This document shows, piece after piece, positions 1 to 10,538 of a DNA stretch of 64,000 nucleotides. Positions within the stretch are counted from its first letter, which is position 1. Every line of letters starts with the position of its first letter. The notes beneath the pieces are model-generated. The model saw only the letters and a list, made by a program, of their open reading frames with translations. It did no database searches and had not been told where the DNA came from. The position numbers and the translations under genes were made by a program. This DNA is from Gari tellinella (taxonomy: Eukaryota; Mollusca; Bivalvia; Cardiida; Psammobiidae), in contig OV277866.1 in the NCBI GenBank assembly GCA_922989275.2, forward strand, positions 51,761,246-51,825,245, given 5' to 3'.

Positions 1-653
1 AGTATTGTACTTTAAACACTGTTAAATAACCTCTTATTATCCGTATCCAAAACTGAGATAAAATCACCGCATATTGCATATGGAATATTTCCAATATTAT
101 CTATTTTGTCAAATATATTGTAAACAGACGGCTGGTCTTGATTAGGACCATAAATTGACGTAAGCGTGAAGTGATTATCATAAACAGTTAAATCTAGAAT
201 AACAAAATTTCCATTTGTGTCATGTATTACATTATGTATTTCAAACTTAGTTTTTTTAAACAATATCGCGACTCCCCTATTTCGTGAAGGCTTGCAGCTT
301 TAGACTATATCTGATCCCCATTCCGTGTATATACTTTTATACATGTCCTGTGTAAAATGGGTATCTTGCAACCAGTATACATGTTTTTCACGTATTAATT
401 CTTTTAGATGGTGAAACACTGACAACCTTTTCTTGTTACTGTGCACACCTCTACATCTATATAATACAATACTTACTTTCTGCGAATCGCCAAAAAATAT
501 CAAACGAGAACTTTCTATATCCAGAAGCGATAAACATGACATATTTAGATGTCTGATAAACAAATAAAAATAAATAGCAGCAAAATACATTAAACAGAAT
601 AAAATACAAAAATATGACATATACAAATGAAAAGCATCATTAAATATTAACAT
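1..653 (-). mobile_element. L1/Tx1-like LINE, endonuclease domain fragment
   Basis: The minus strand from about 480 down to 12 reads as the start of an apurinic-type (EEP) endonuclease domain of a non-LTR retrotransposon. Visible blocks are RGVHSNKKRLSVFHHLKEL, then YWLQDTHFTQDM, RGVAILF, LTSIYGPNQDQPS and AICGDF, in the order usual for L1/Tx1-type ORF2. In living elements the QDTH and YGPN blocks carry catalytic residues; here GDFN has become GDFI. One in-frame TAA lies at about 298-300 and the frame closes again at about 12, so this copy is dead. The reverse transcriptase would lie left of the window if present. It sits in an intron of the G-alpha gene on the same strand. The codons upstream of the EN start (about 490-653) look like AT-rich non-coding sequence. 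Confidence 0.8.
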
Positions 654-767
654 TCTACTTCACTTGTCAGAACATCACATATCAAAACAACAAAAAAAGT
701 AAGATGAGTTTTCAATAAAATACCTGAGTAATTTTCAATCGATGCGTTACCGTGCATATAAAGACAA

Positions 768-1015
768 ACAGTGGAGAATGTGTTATTCTTTCCCGTTTAA
801 ACGCAAACGTACGCAAACGCAAAGCACTGAAACGTAGAAAAGAACAACTTTTAGACAATTCTGATAATTCATGTTTATCTTGGTGGCAAACAGTTTGGAG
901 CCTGATCAGACGCCGGGTTACCCGGCGTCTGATCTGGCTCCAAACTGTTTGTATTGTAAATAATAGTTTTAGCGTAAACGCGTTTATTGGGAAAGAATAA
1001 CAGATTATCCACTGT
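768..1015 (+). mobile_element. MITE-A, full copy
   Basis: It starts ACAGTGGAGAATGTGTTATT and ends with the matching inverted end before TA. The core-1 hairpin is at 887-951 with a GGGTTACCC tip. Left half contains CGTTTAAACGCAAACG, right half AACGCGTTTATTGGG. Used here as the reference orientation. Confidence 0.9.
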
Positions 1016-1064
1016 ATATCTACATGTAAATCTGTATAGCGTTTTCATGTTACATAAATATTTT

Positions 1065-1216
1065 TTAACCCTTACATTGCTTATTTAACGTTTAAAAGAG
1101 CTAAGGTTGTTTGACTTAAGAAATATCGATAATAGTGTCAAACAGTTTGGATCCTGACCTGGATCAAAACTGTGTGCAAAGTCGACTGTATGAGACCCTT
1201 GAGGTGTAAGGGTTAA
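1065..1216 (+). mobile_element. MITE-B, internally deleted
   Basis: Ends TTAACCCTTA and GTAAGGGTTAA. The core-1 hairpin is reduced to its outer arms (TTTGGATCCTGACC then TGGATCAAAACTG); the GACGCCG tip is gone. It lies in the G-alpha intron just downstream of the switch II exon. Confidence 0.75.
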
Positions 1217-1380
1217 AATGCTAAGTTATGCTTATGACACAATACGTTTCCTTGCGTACTTTATCCGGATCGATAAGTATCAATAGTTCAGCTAAGTATA
1301 GACTTGAGCAGCAACGCAATCTTAAAGAAGGTCGGAATTTACCAAGTCAATTTACCACTGTATACTTGCACAGGACTTAC

Positions 1381-1510
1381 CAGAGTTTCGTCCTCTTCCA
1401 GGGCTTCGTCGAACTCGCTTAGTGGAACGAAGAAGAGAACAGCTGTAATGTTTTCAAACAAATGTATCCACTTCTTGCGCTGACTTTTCTGTCCGGCAAC
1501 ATCAATGACT
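1381..1510 (-). CDS. G-protein alpha subunit-like, switch II exon
   Basis: This internal exon encodes 43 codons plus one base completing the previous codon. It reads [20 protein letters not shown] and then [20 protein letters not shown], ending DETL. This matches the G-alpha segment DVGGQRSERKKWIHCFE...FCVALSDYD, which holds switch II and the strand that follows. The catalytic Gln of the DxxGQ motif is kept; the first Gly of GGQ is Ala. The acceptor reads TTTCACAG at 1511-1513 and the donor is GTAAGT at 1375-1380. Phase agrees with the exon at 9061-9189 (AG + A = Arg). The next exon, with the NKxD guanine-specificity motif, is expected left of position 1 and is not in the window. No stop or frameshift is present, so the gene looks intact. 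Confidence 0.88.
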
Positions 1511-1879
1511 CTGTGAAATATAATTTACATGGACTATTTTTGAGATGGTGTGTTTTAAATTCGCACATGCTTCCCGCTAGTTTGCCTGTAAGTGGCATGT
1601 ATTTTAAAAAAATGTTACTGAGGCAAAATAACCTGTACTGTTACAATACATTTCAAGAATCCAGACATCTGAATTTACGATGCAGGTAGGATTCTTTTAT
1701 CGCGACTTTACAGAAGCATGAAAAGACAACTACATTATGTAAGAAAGGATAAGCCGAAGTTCAAAGGCGTTTTCATCAATAGATAACATGTCGTTTACAA
1801 TAATTTGTTCAACTGATACATGTACCTGCTGGTATTTTCACTACAGTACAAACTACCTTACTACTTCATGAATAACTAG

Positions 1880-2036
1880 TAGAAAATGACGACTAGTGAC
1901 AAACAGTTTTGAGCCTGGCCAGACGTCGGGTTACATGTACCCGGAGTCTCAGCGATCTGGTTTCAGATTGTTTGCAGTGGACATATTGTTTAAGCAGAAA
2001 TGTGTTTATTAGGAAAACATAACGTCTTCTGCACTA
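1880..2036 (+). mobile_element. MITE-A, 3' part
   Basis: A degenerate core-1 hairpin (TTTTGAGCCTGGCCAGACG) is followed by the A right half, GTGTTTATTAGGAAAACATAACGTC in degenerate form, ending CTGCACTAG. The left TIR is missing. Confidence 0.65.
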
Positions 2037-2130
2037 GATAATAGATATGGAACATTCAAAACATTGATATCAAACATGTTTGATCACGTCAAGACGACGA
2101 TATACACGACGTCAACTCTGGTCCCACGGC

Positions 2131-2326
2131 TATAAAGCTTTTGAGTTGAGTCTAGGATGGTTCATAAGCATTTGATTGATCAGATTGGAGCTTTAGCGGA
2201 GAAAAAGTTCCAATATTATCAACCAGATGCTTAAGAACAATCTGAGACCCGTCTTTCCAGTAAAAGCTAAACACTGACCAATAAAATACTAGAGAATGAC
2301 TCAGAATAAACTCAAAAGCTTTATAA
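2131..2326. repeat. Type K palindromic repeat
   Basis: Starts TATAAAGCTTTTGAGTTGAG and ends ACTCAAAAGCTTTATAA, the outer arms of a long inverted repeat. Other copies are near 31563, 31862 and 39215. Here about 60 bp of other sequence separates the arms. Confidence 0.7.
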
Positions 2327-2639
2327 CATTGAACCCTCTATTGTAACTATTTTTAAGTGCCACTAGATCTATAGGCACATTTGGATATCAAAAGGTTACG
2401 ACCTACATGCACTTAAAATGTTTATCACCAACAATAAACTCTGTTTTCAACATTTATGTTTCTAAGTATGTCTATTGAAGTCTATGGAACATACATAAAA
2501 CATAATACGAAAAACGAAAAACGTAGGTTATAAATGTTTTTTTGAAATCGTAATCTCTTGAAAATAATATTTTAAGTTACTTGTCGCTGTGGGCACATCT
2601 GTGATAACTGCAGCAAGCAGCTTTGATTTATCATTAACC

Positions 2640-2848
2640 ATTATCCTGCTGTGATATCGTCTGCTTTAAAATTGTCGTCTGCAAAATTTGTTAAATTTAA
2701 ATTTATACATTTCTAAAGTAAAGAAACCTAAAGACGAATGTCAAACGGTTTGGATCCAGATCACACGCCGCGTAACGCGGCGTCTGATCTGTATCCAAAC
2801 TTGTTGCAAAATTCAGTAAAGTTTAGATCAGCAGGCACTGGGTAAAAA
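2640..2848 (+). mobile_element. MITE-B subtype, diverged
   Basis: Contains the B left half (TCGTCTGCAAAATTTG, AAGAAACCTAAAG) and a core-1 hairpin with a perfect inner part CGCCGCGTAACGCGGCG at about 2766-2782. Right part reads TTTAGATCAGCAGGCA, shared with copies at 7150 and 13490, so this is a distinct subtype. Confidence 0.7.
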
Positions 2849-3287
2849 CATTTGACTGATACATAAATCAGTAATGCCTGGATAAAAAGCGGTCAAAGTT
2901 AGATATGTCATAAAACTTGTTGCGTTTGCTCGTTTACTGATTCCTCTACAAGCATTCTTTATAGTTCTTTTATTTGCCGATATGAGTTTAGCTCCAATTA
3001 ACAGAATAGATGTATTTACTCGTAAATTACAAACAATGAACATATAAGGCCAAACAAAAAAATATCTGTGTTTCCTATTACATGCCCGAAACAATTAGGG
3101 ACGGACGGTCGAAAATCTTCTTTTTTTTTCATAAAACACATACAATAATACATGTAACTTTCTGATGGAGTATTTTATATATGAAAATGTATGAATGTAT
3201 TCTATTGTGCAAAGCCCTGGACCATACTTAAAAACTTACAAATATCCATTCAAATTGTTGATTTTATTGATAGGTCCCATTACCGAA

Positions 3288-3336
3288 ATTAGAGAGGTTT
3301 CGATTTCTTACTTGTACTGGAACGTATTCGTGTAGC
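3288..3336. repeat. Fragment of repeat ending AGAGGTTTCGATTTCTTAC
   Basis: TTAGAGAGGTTTCGATTTCT here is the inverse of AGAAATCGAAACCTCTCTAA at 5335-5356, so both are parts of one dispersed family. Confidence 0.5.
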
Positions 3337-3759
3337 TCGAAACCATCGTGACGTAATCAAGGTATGCGCACCTAACTTTTGATTTACAAGTTCATAACGT
3401 GTGGCATACAGTCTACCCGTTAGAGTAAAACGTGTTAGTTCATCATCATTTTATTCCTATTATTTATATATCTCATGTAAATGTTATTTAATAGAATGTT
3501 GGTACAAACCCCTATCTTCATTTTGTATTTATTTATTTTTTAAAAAGATTTGAGTTTAAAGAGTAAAATATCGAATTAGGTGACACGGTTACACGCTATA
3601 ATCAACAGCCAAAAAAGTCGCTTGAAACGACTGACAAAACTTCGATATCAGCCTTTCAAATGATACATAATCCTTCCCTGAGTACTAAAACACTAAAATA
3701 TATGTGCACGTATGTGTGTTCAATGTGCGTGCAAGGTGCATGCGTCTGTCTTTATCTGC

Positions 3760-4036
3760 ATTTGTCTGTATGTATATCTCTCTTTCTCTCTCTTTCCCTC
3801 TCGTTCTCTCTGTGTCTCTGTCTGTCTGTCTGCATCTGATTGCGCATGTCTATGGACCTGCCTATCTGTCCGGTCTGTCATTTCGTCTCTCTTTCCATCT
3901 CTCTCTCTCTTATCTCTATATCTCGCCTTTTCTCTGTCTGCTTTCTCTCCATCTCTCTGTCTGTTTTTCTGTCTACTTGTGTGTCTCTCTGTTTCTTTCT
4001 CTTTCTCTCTGTCCCTGTATGTCTGTTACTTTTTTT

Positions 4037-4069
<33 letters not shown>

Positions 4070-4380
4070 CTATTTATTTTACTCCTCTATTTCGCTCCAT
4101 CTCTATCTTACATCCTCCCTCTTTCTGTCTCCCTGTCTCTTTGTGTGTCTCTCTATGTGCCTCATTTTCTATATGTGTCTCTCTGGCTGTGTATGTTTGT
4201 CTCTGCATCTCTGTCACCCTCTTTATTTCTTTATTTCTTTCTCTCTATTTCTTTCTTTTTTTCTCTCTCTCCCACTCTCTCTCCCTCCCTCTCTCTCTCT
4301 GTATTTCTCTCTCTCTTTCTGTCTCTTTCTGTCTGTCTCTCTCTCTCTCTATATATATATATAAATCTCTCTCTTTGGAT
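3760..4380. repeat. CT-rich polypyrimidine microsatellite
   Basis: About 620 bases almost free of A and G on this strand, made of TCTC, TTTC, TGTC and CTTT units, closing with a short TATATATA run at about 4350. It gives long Ser/Leu/Phe open frames in all three forward frames, which is a composition effect and not coding. Confidence 0.95.
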
Positions 4381-4771
4381 CTAAGACATAAAATATGATC
4401 ATGTTCCTCGAATTTAAGAATAGATTTTTTTTCTATATCGAATCTATATAGATCTACTATGTATCAATCGATACCTAATTCAACGCTAGATCTATTAAAG
4501 CTGACTACTTGCAGAAAAATGGCATCAAACCATAAAGAATTGTTCTTTTCAACGAAACGCTTGATGTCAAGCTGTTAAGAGAGGTACATGTATTAGCACA
4601 ACACCCCATCTAGAACAAAAAAGCTGGGAAAGTATCGCCGACGCAATAAGGGATGCAGATATGCCCATCGAAGGAAGACGAAACAACACAATACATTAAA
4701 ATGCAGAAAATTATTGTTTTTGAAATTTATCACAAATTACATGTAATTTCATCTGAGATACAAAATGATGG

Positions 4772-4888
4772 GATCGTATTCAGATACCGGGTTACCCGGC
4801 GTCTGATATGGCTCCAAACTGTTTGCAGGGGAAAAACCAGTTTTAGCGTAAACGCGTTTATTTTAAAAGAATGACGTTTCTCCACTAT
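4772..4888 (+). mobile_element. MITE-A, 3' half
   Basis: Begins inside the core-1 hairpin (ATACCGGGTTACCCGGCGTC) and runs through TTTTAGCGTAAACGCGTTTA to TTTCTCCACTATA. Confidence 0.8.
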
Positions 4889-5002
4889 AGGCTGCATCAA
4901 GGATTAACATAACACAGTAAACTAAGACCTACATCATGCATGATTGTACAAGTTGTCCAATTTGGAAACACGATTTAGACAATACGTGTATACATAATAT
5001 GT

Positions 5003-5239
5003 ACAGTGGAGAAAACGTTATTATTTCCCGTTTAAACGCAAACGAAACGCAAACGTAGTGCATGGTAAAATGACAAATTTTGACAATTTTGACGACTCAT
5101 TTGAGCCTGAGTGGTAAACAGTTTGGAGCCTGATCAGACGCCAGGTTACCCGGCGTCTGATCTGGCTCTAAACTGTTTTCAATTGAAATAATAGTTTTAG
5201 TGTTTAATTTTATTGGGAAGTAATCACGTTTTCTCCACA
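5003..5239 (+). mobile_element. MITE-A, older subtype
   Basis: Complete, with ACAGTGGAGAAAACGTTATT at the left. The spacer before the hairpin reads GACTCATTTGAGCCTGAGTGG instead of the common version, as in the copies at 19287 and 58248. The right end is worn (TTTTCTCCACAC). Confidence 0.85.
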
Positions 5240-5358
5240 CGTACACGTTCACGTAAAAGAAATCGAAACCCTCTTTACAAATATTTTACTCGTGAACGGG
5301 AACTTTAGGTCACACGTACCCGTACCCGTACACGTAAGAAATCGAAACCTCTCTAATA
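5240..5358. repeat. Imperfect palindrome with ACGTGTACGGG arms
   Basis: ACGTACACGTTCACGTAA...AGAAATCGAAACC occurs twice, at each side of TACTCGTGAACGGGAAC. It abuts the worn right end of the MITE-A at 5003, so the boundary between them is uncertain. Confidence 0.5.
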
Positions 5359-6111
5359 TAATCTTAAAAATCTAAACCGGTATAATTGTTTATAATATTG
5401 ATATACCAAGACGGCAAAGTAGTGACTTATATATGACAGATGGAATGAGTGATGTTTTGAAATGTGTTGTGTGCATGTTAATTGTGTCATTTATATGTGC
5501 TGTCTGCATATTTAATGTGTTAATGGTTAACTAACTAGCATATCACATCTTCAAGGAAGCTACTTTATGACAGATTTAGAGCAAACGGAAACTATCTTCT
5601 ATTACACGCTCCTTAAAATACGATTGTCGCAAAAATGATCGACAGTTCCCAGCACATTTTTTGAAAAGTGAAAACAAATGTTTAGGGTCGTGGGGGAACA
5701 TCTAGGGTCGGTCGGGTTCCGGGAAACACAGGTGCTTTTTTATTTGGCCTAAAGAGTAAAGTTTTCCTATGCAAACAGTGAAGACCGAGATTAGAGGGAC
5801 ACTTCAGATCAAAGTAAGTTGTAAGTTTTTCAAATTATTGTAAAAACAACCATAAATTGTCAAACATGAACTAGACTTAATTGTAAACTTGAAATTTCCA
5901 TTTGAAGCAGTTAAAGCAGGCTGCACCGTTATGTAGGGCGAAAGTAAAACTAGGAGCTAATGCATGGATTGTCATACTTTAAATGATCAGTGATAGTTTT
6001 CCACAGGTGATACTGATTTGTTTTATTTCATGCCTATGCCAGAAGACGTGAACATTACAAAATAAAAGTTATTGTCCCAATATTTGCTGTAATGGGGGTG
6101 GGGGAATAACT
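5359..6111. other. No recognised feature
   Basis: AT-rich, no credible open frame. One faint core-2-like stretch (TTAAAGCAGGCTG at about 5908) followed by GCGAAAGTAAAACTAGG may be a worn MITE-D. Confidence 0.5.
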
Positions 6112-6359
6112 ACAGTGGAGAATCTGTTATTCTTTCCCAATAAACGCGTTTACGCTAAAACTATTATTTGCAGTGCAAACAGTTTGGAGCCAGATCAGAC
6201 GCCGGGTAACCCGGCGTCTGATCAGGCTCCAAACTGTTTGCCACCAAGATAAACAAGAAGTATCAGAATTGTCCAAAAGTTGTTCTTTTCTACGTTTTAG
6301 TGCTTTGCGTTTGCGTACGTTTGCGTTTAAACGGAAAAGAATAACAGATTCTCCACTGT
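6112..6359 (-). mobile_element. MITE-A, full copy, inverted
   Basis: Near-consensus with intact TIRs and a complete 65-bp core; the CGTTTAAACG subterminal palindrome is at the right. No long duplication flanks it. Confidence 0.9.
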
Positions 6360-6711
6360 AATTCTACATGTAAGTGAAGCCTGAAGCTTCAAATGACCGA
6401 CATCAGGCTTCAAAAAAGTCTGACCAGCTTTTAAATAATCAAGATTGTATTCTTGTAGTATATTGCAGCATGGCAAACATAATAATTTTGGGAACTTCTA
6501 AAAAGGCTATCTGATTTAAGTCATTACTGTTTGCATAGGACACATTTATTCTAACAAATGCAATGTTTGTAAATGGTGCGTATGTAACTAGGGTTTAGAT
6601 GGTGAAGCGAATATGGGAGTAAAACAATATTGCATGACTTCATACACTTAAATGATAATAGCTTGAATAACACGAATATGGGGTATATGAACTAGTTTAC
6701 TGCCAACGGCG

Positions 6712-6855
6712 CCAAAGGGCAACTTTACAAACATTTTGAATCCTGGTCAGACGCCGCGTCATGCGGTGTTTAATCAGGATCCAAGCTGTTTGACACCCGT
6801 TTCAACATTTCTGCAGTGAAAACAGTCCTGACTCTGACCTTAAATATATTGCAGA
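6712..6855 (-). mobile_element. MITE-B, partial, inverted
   Basis: Core-1 hairpin with CGCCGCGTCATGCGGTG tip, then GACACCCGTTTCAACATTTC, the B internal part in reverse. The outer ends are worn. Confidence 0.65.
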
Positions 6856-7149
6856 AACTTATAATGCATATCTATTTGGCGGTAAGAGGGGTAAAGCAGA
6901 CAATAAAACTAGGAAGGGAATAAGCTAACCTTTTCACTATCAGATTTTGTCAGCTTTGATACTATGATCTGCTTTTTGTTTCAAAGATAGTATCAATATA
7001 AACTAGATTAAGAAATATCGAAACATTAATACAAACTGACTGATCAGACGCCGCGTTACTGTCAATGTCGTGTATGGCAGTAAAAGGGTTTACAATTTTC
7101 ATCACAAGCACATTTCAATATTCAAACCCTTTCTTGTCGAAATATCATC

Positions 7150-7312
7150 TACTCTGAAATTGTTGAGATTCAGATTTATACATTTTTTTAATTGAAGAAA
7201 CCTACTATAACAGGTGTTCAGCAGCTTTGACCCAGATCAGACTCCGTGGTACACAGTGTCTTGTCTGGATCAAAACTCTTTCCGAATACCAGTCCAGTCG
7301 AGATCTGCAGGA
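7150..7312 (+). mobile_element. MITE-B subtype, diverged
   Basis: TACATTTTTTTAATTGAAGAAACC precedes a hairpin whose tip is CTCCGTGGTACACAGTG. The right part reads CGAGATCTGCAGG, as in the copy at 2640. A second worn core-1 trace (GATCAGACGCCGCGTTAC) sits at about 7042. Confidence 0.6.
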
Positions 7313-7795
7313 TAAAGCTTAACGTTTTCTAGTAGTTATTCATTTACCGGAAGCCGCTTTCGACCATCTACATTTATTTAACACTCGAAACAAAAATTAT
7401 TCAAATTACAAAACAACCCCTCTTAACTTGAATGCCAGCTAGTTACGACGAATAAGAACTTTGAACAAAAGTGTGCTGCTTAAAGAAGGGCATATGTAAT
7501 GCAAAAGAGTCCTATTGGAGGTTTTTCACATTACCTTTTTTCTACAGTTAGCTGTTTCAGTCTTACAAATGGACACTTTGGCTATGTGTTAGTGTCGCTT
7601 AAGAAACATTCTACTTTGAGTTTAAATCATGACTCTAATGTGTAAGTGCGTTTTCGTATTGCGTGCGCGAAATTATTTGCATACAAGTAGATGTTCTATA
7701 GTACTGATCACAGTGTCCTTTGTTAGTTATCGATTGTCTTCACACTTTGCGTGGAAGTGAAGTGTGATGTATTCAGCAACAGTTTTTCTGTTGTT
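7313..7795. other. No recognised feature
   Basis: AT-rich intronic sequence of the G-alpha gene; no exon-like frame, TIR or hairpin seen. Confidence 0.5.
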
Positions 7796-8027
7796 ACAGT
7801 AGAGATCCCGCTTAAACGCTAGTGAAACGCAATTGTAATAAAACGTAGAAAATGACAACCTTTAGACAAACCTGACTACTCATGTGAAAATTAGTTGCAA
7901 ACTGTTTGGAGCCTGATCAGACGCCGGGTTACCCGGCGTCTGATCTGGCTCCAAACTGTTTGCAATGGAAATCATAGTTTTAGCGTAAACGCGTTTATTG
8001 GGAAAGAATAACATATTTTCCACTGTA
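7796..8027 (+). mobile_element. MITE-A, full but worn
   Basis: The left end is short (ACAGTAGAGATCCCG) and has lost the TTATTCTTT block; the right end is intact. The core-1 hairpin is perfect for the family. Confidence 0.85.
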
Positions 8028-8220
8028 CAAGTCACGTCAAACTGTAACGATACAACACTAGAGCGAGTGTTCGCTTTGGCCTGGATTATACTCATTGACC
8101 TTAAATTTCAACTGGACGCGTACAGCTTAACATAATCAGTTTATAACCTTTAAGGCAAGGCTTGCTTTAAAAAGTTTGTTTTGTTTAGCACTACGAATAT
8201 TGCGAAATTACATAATTATA

Positions 8221-8287
8221 GTGCAGCGCCTGATCAGAGAGCTCCCTATGAACCCTCAGAGAGATAACCGTCTACACTGTTTGCATA
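8221..8287. repeat. Type J hairpin (degenerate)
   Basis: GTGCAGCGCCTGATCAGAGAGCTCC on the left and TCTACACTGTTTGCATAA on the right are the arms of the J hairpin seen intact at 22773-22837. Confidence 0.5.
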
Positions 8288-8340
8288 ACATAGCAAGTAA
8301 AAATGCTCGCACAGACTCAATGTGAACTATCACATTGGCT

Positions 8341-8780
8341 TTAAATAATCACTTTACTGCCGTGACGTCATCGACATTAAATAATTGTCGTCTGCTTTTA
8401 TTTCTCAATCTTAAATTGTAAGTTGGTTTTTTTTTACTTTAGGACTATTGAAATGAGTGTCAAATAATTTTGATTCTAATCGGAAGCCGGGCGACGCGGC
8501 GTCCGATCAGGATCCAAATTGTTTGCAAATATTTAGTGTAATCGGGGTTACAGTGGAGAATCTGTTATTCTTTCCCAATAAACGCGTTTACGCTAAAACT
8601 ATTATTTGCCGTGCAAACAGTCTGATCAGGCTCCAAACTGTTTGCCACCAAGATAAACAAGAATTATCAGAATTGTCCATAAGTTGTTCTTTTCTACGTT
8701 TTAGTGATTTGCGTTTGCGTACGTTTGCGTTTAAACGGGAAATAATAACAGATTCTCCACTGTAGCAGTGAAGGGGTTAA
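8341..8780 (+). mobile_element. MITE-B2, interrupted by MITE-A
   Basis: Left part TTTACTGCCGTGACGTCATC and TTTATTTCTCAATCTTAAAT matches the B2 copies at 19609 and 36877. The hairpin tip is GCCGGGCGACGCGGC. A MITE-A is inserted at TA at 8550-8763, and the B2 right end (GCAGTGAAGGGGTTAA) resumes after it. Confidence 0.75.
8550..8763 (-). mobile_element. MITE-A, deletion derivative inside MITE-B2
   Basis: Both TIRs are intact, but one arm of the core hairpin is deleted (GCAAACAG runs straight into TCTGATCAGGCTCC), leaving 214 bp. Its TA-flanked position inside the B2 copy fixes the order of insertion. Confidence 0.9.
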
Positions 8781-8792
8781 ACGAAATATCTG

Positions 8793-9031
8793 GGGCCCGT
8801 TTCATAAAACTTCGTACGACAAAAAAGGTCTTAAGTCAAAACTTTAAAATACATTTAATTTCTTATTTCTCTATCTAATCCTGTCTTGTACATCTTTTTG
8901 GAATCGTCTTTTTAAGACGATTCCAAAGAGATGTCACAAGACAGGATTAGATGGAGAAATAAATAATTATTTAGACTTTTATAATCTGAATACGACAACA
9001 TTTGTCGTACGAAGTTTTATGAAACGGGTCC
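8793..9031. mobile_element. Type I foldback MITE
   Basis: A nearly complete palindrome: GGGCCCGTTTCATAAAACTT at the left and the inverse ending GAAACGGGTCCC at the right, with ACTTCGTACGACAAA arms and a GGAATCGTCTTTTTAAGACG centre. It ends 29 bases from the splice donor of the exon at 9061. Confidence 0.85.
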
Positions 9032-9060
9032 CTGGTTCTTATAATAGGACTTTGAATTAC

Positions 9061-9189
9061 CTGTATGACAAGCTCTCTGTGTGAAACATGTGTTCTATCA
9101 CGCCCAGGGTAGGTCTACGTATGTATAGGATGTCTTGTAGAGTTGGAACATAGTTCTCTTGTAGGATTCTGTCAACGTTGCCCATGAAG
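9061..9189 (-). CDS. G-protein alpha subunit-like, helical domain end and switch I exon
   Basis: Encodes 42 codons plus split codons at both ends: Y-FMGNVDRILQENYVPTLQDI, then LYIRRPTLGVIEHMFHTESL, then SY-R. It aligns with G-alpha YFLDDLDRI...YVPTQQDVLRTRVKTTGI. The switch I Arg (transition-state stabiliser and cholera-toxin target in other family members) and the Mg-binding Thr are both kept as R-R-P-T. Acceptor TATTTCAG lies at 9190-9197; donor GTAATT at 9055-9060. The frame joins the exon at 10992 (TA + C = Tyr) and the exon at 1381 (AG + A = Arg). The 7.5-kb intron downstream holds nested MITEs. Confidence 0.88.
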
Positions 9190-9251
9190 CTGAAATACAA
9201 TGAAGTTTAACTAACAATTTGAACTCTGAAGTGTTCGTCTAAATGGACTGT

Positions 9252-9499
9252 ACAGTGGAGAATCCGTTATTCTTTCCCGTTTAAACGAAACGAAACGCAA
9301 ACGCAAAACACTAAAACGTAGAAAAGTGCAACTTTTGGACAATTCTGATAATTCATTTTTATCTTGGTGGCAAACAGTATGGAGCCTGATCAGACGCCGG
9401 GTTACCCGGCGTCTGATCTGGCTCCAAACTGTTTGCAATAGAAATAATAGTTTTAGCGTAAACGCGTTTATTGGGAAAGAATAACGTTTTCACCACTGT
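9252..9499 (+). mobile_element. MITE-A, full copy
   Basis: Intact TIRs and a perfect core. Belongs to the subtype with CGAAACGAAACGCAAACG and GTGCAACTTTTGGAC, shared with 11736, 50399, 54631, 57761 and 63111. It is 62 bases upstream of the exon at 9061-9189. Confidence 0.9.
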
Positions 9500-10147
9500 A
9501 CATGATATCATTTTTGACAAATGACCAGATTGCATTGATTTTAAGAGCTGATTTAGCAAATAGTTCCGAAAAGTTGAACTGTATCTAATAGTGCATAGTT
9601 ATTGGCTACATGTAGCTGCTATTGGATTTCTTTAACCAGGGTCTGCACTGTTTGCACAATATACTTACGGGTATAATGCTGTCCAGCACAGAAAGTGTCA
9701 AAAAGTATTGTTTAACCATTTCGCCTTTATACATGTACCGGTATATGACTTTTGACGAATATAGAATTATATGTTATAGAAAATCTAGTTCATACTTATA
9801 TCATATCCTAAAAAGGTTCTAAGTTATGCTACATTCTGAAAAGATGTGTGTTTAAAGCAGGCTGAAAGTAAAATTTTCTACTTTATTTTCAGATAATTTA
9901 GACAACCTACTGTTTAAACACTGACAATGAGGACGGGTAAAAGATACAAGAAAAAAGGTATACAAAAAGCATATGTATCAATGGTCGTATTCGAATCATC
10001 GAGTTTGTGGTCAACGAAAAGTGGGCGGAGCAAACGCGCGAAGATTTACTGATGTCAACGATTTTGGCCCGACTCGAATAGAAATTGTAGTCAACGAAAA
10101 CTTTGTACTTTCGGACGAATGGAAATGAATCAAACACCCGTTAAAAG
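9500..10147. other. Intronic sequence with minor repeat traces
   Basis: Contains a J-like half (AGGGTCTGCACTGTTTGCAC at about 9638) and a short core-2-like hairpin (GCTGAAAGTAAAATTTTCTAC at about 9860). Otherwise nothing recognisable. Confidence 0.5.
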
Positions 10148-10271
10148 TTTTGCCACCAAGATAAACAAGAATGATCAGAATTGTCCAAAAGTTGTACTTT
10201 TCTACGTTTTAGTGCTTTGCGTTTGCGTACGTTTGCGTTTAAACGGGAAAGAATAACAGATTATCCACTGT
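10148..10271 (-). mobile_element. MITE-A, half copy
   Basis: Starts at TTTTGCCACCAAGATAAACA just outside the hairpin and runs to an intact TIR (GATTATCCACTGT). The hairpin and other half are missing. Confidence 0.85.
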
Positions 10272-10538
10272 ATCATGATAATGCATGCTTTGAAATTGTC
10301 ATCGGCATGCTTTGTTAGATTAACCCGTGAGCAAATTGTAATTGAACAACTTGTCTTTAGTAATCCCCAAAACTGTTCTCAAGCTGTTGACCTCAGATTA
10401 AACCGCTTTTGAAAATATTGTTGGTAATTATTACAGATGTAGCAATTTGATTAATAAAAATGCATGCCTGCAAATTGCAACAAACAAATATTAATAGTTT
10501 TAATCAGAAAATATGATGCGGCGTATGTACATTTTCTT

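Noticed and set aside
3704..4398. Overlapping open frames of over 170 codons rich in Ser, Leu and Phe
   Set aside because: Product of the CT microsatellite: stop codons cannot arise in a tract lacking A and G. All three frames are open.
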